NCBI GenBank assembly: GCA_016777565.1
Contig: JADHRF010000002.1
Span: 1-63,045 of the forward strand
DNA from: Pelagibacteraceae bacterium
GTDB taxonomy: Bacteria > Pseudomonadota > Alphaproteobacteria > Pelagibacterales > Pelagibacteraceae
Reading direction: 5' to 3'
DNA: 63,045 nt
Shown: positions 62,028-63,045 of the stretch, in pieces
Layout: each line of letters starts with the position of its first letter
How positions within the stretch are numbered: position 1 is the stretch's first letter
Position numbers and translations under genes: made by a program
The notes under the pieces: model-generated
Told to the model about the DNA's origin: nothing
The model's input: only the letters and a program-made list of their open reading frames with translations
The model's database searches: none

Positions 62028-63045
62028 ATGTTTAATAAATTAAAAACAATTCTTGCTGTTGCCGTTACTTACTCAATAGTAATTTCATCTGCTTATGCTG
62101 ATGCAATTACTGACTTAGCTAAAGGTGAATTTAGTCTTTCAACTATTTCTGAAAAAGAAAGAATTAAAGAACTAAAATGGTTCAAAGATGCTGCAAAGCC
62201 ATTCAAAGGAATGTCTATTAAAGTAGTTTCTGAAGGAATCCCAACTCACGTTTATGAGTCTAAAGTACTTACAAAGGCTTTTGAGGATGTAACTGGTATT
62301 AAAGTAACACATCAAATAATCGGTGAAGGTGACGTGGTTATGGCTGTGCAAACACAAATGCAAACTAACGTTAGCATTTACGATGCATATGTTAACGACT
62401 CAGATTTGATTGGTACGCACGCGCGTATGCAACAAGCTGTTAACTTAACTGACTGGATGAAAGGTGAAGGTAAAGATGTTACTTTGCCAACTTTAGATCT
62501 AAAAGACTTTATCGGACTACAATTTACAACAGGTCCTGATGGAAATCTTTATCAATTACCAGACCAACAATTTGCTAACCTTTATTGGTTTAGAAAAGAT
62601 TGGTTTGATAGACCTGAAATTCAAAAAGCATTTAAAGCTAAACACGGATATGACTTAGGTGTACCAGTTAACTGGTCTGCTTATGAAGATATCGCTAATT
62701 TCTTTTCAAACGATGTAAAGAATATCGATGGTGTTAGAATATACGGTCATATGGATTACGGTAAAAGAGCTCCCGACTTAGGTTGGAGAATGACTGACGC
62801 TTGGGTATCAATGGCTGGCGGTGGTAGTGTAGGATTACCTAATGGAATACCCGTAGATGAATGGGGAATAAGAATGGAAAAAGGTTCTTGTAACCCTGTT
62901 GGAGCTTCTGTAACAAGAGGTGGAGCTACTAACGCACCTGCTGCTGTTTACGCAATTAGAAAATGGGATGAATGGTTAAGAGCTTACGCACCGCCGGAAG
63001 CTGCAACTATGGACTTTTATCAGTCTCTACCATCTCTATCTTCAG
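62028..63045 (+). CDS. ABC transporter substrate-binding protein, probably glycerol-type (GlpV-like); truncated by window end
   Basis: Signal peptide MFNKLKTILAVAVTYSIVISSAYA; open to the window end in frame 62028; ...IPTHVYESKVLTKAFEDVTGIKVTHQIIGEGDVVMAVQTQM...; next to glpK. Not in the ORF track because it has no stop. Confidence 0.85.
   Translation, partial: MFNKLKTILAVAVTYSIVISSAYADAITDLAKGEFSLSTISEKERIKELKWFKDAAKPFKGMSIKVVSEGIPTHVYESKVLTKAFEDVTGIKVTHQIIGEGDVVMAVQTQMQTNVSIYDAYVNDSDLIGTHARMQQAVNLTDWMKGEGKDVTLPTLDLKDFIGLQFTTGPDGNLYQLPDQQFANLYWFRKDWFDRPEIQKAFKAKHGYDLGVPVNWSAYEDIANFFSNDVKNIDGVRIYGHMDYGKRAPDLGWRMTDAWVSMAGGGSVGLPNGIPVDEWGIRMEKGSCNPVGASVTRGGATNAPAAVYAIRKWDEWLRAYAPPEAATMDFYQSLPSLSS

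Noticed and set aside
62172-62363. 63-aa minus-strand ORF near the window end
   Set aside because: Antisense to the in-frame substrate-binding protein, which is open from 62028 to the window end.

Overview
This 63 kb AT-rich window looks chromosomal and comes from a streamlined alphaproteobacterium, most likely SAR11/Pelagibacterales (judged from composition, gene order and protein character; no database search was run). In order it contains: a tRNA 3' fragment and tRNA-Asp; the nuoA-N complex I operon; birA-coaX-rnj-DUF1467-proS-lolC/E-lolD-dnaE; a structured rpsB leader, then rpsB-tsf-frr-uppS-cdsA-dxr-bamA-skp-lpxD-fabZ-lpxA-lpxI-lpxB; a lineage-specific Glu/Pro/Gln-rich repeat protein; a minus-strand lexA-gltX-PD-(D/E)XK nuclease operon; minus-strand ppiD-trpE-trpG-trpD-trpC; tpiA-secG-pyrG-kdsA-eno-ftsB-lipA-coq10; minus-strand ispDF-pgpA-pncC; ntrY-ntrX-trkA-trkH; and a glycerol locus (gpsA-like, glpK, and an ABC substrate-binding protein cut off by the window end). 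There is no CRISPR array, prophage, transposase or rRNA. The best leads are: (1) a Cas4/AddB-like standalone nuclease in a probable LexA-controlled operon with tandem SOS boxes; (2) a two-TM acidic protein with two unrelated 14-residue (42-bp) tandem repeat blocks; (3) a compact pseudoknot-like rpsB leader that would sequester the RBS; (4) several apparent precise gene excisions from the conserved alphaproteobacterial gene order (pyrH, rseP, pdh/lpd, comEC, moaC/moeA, dusB-ntrBC); (5) a gpsA-like dehydrogenase paired with glpK and a glycerol-type ABC transporter.
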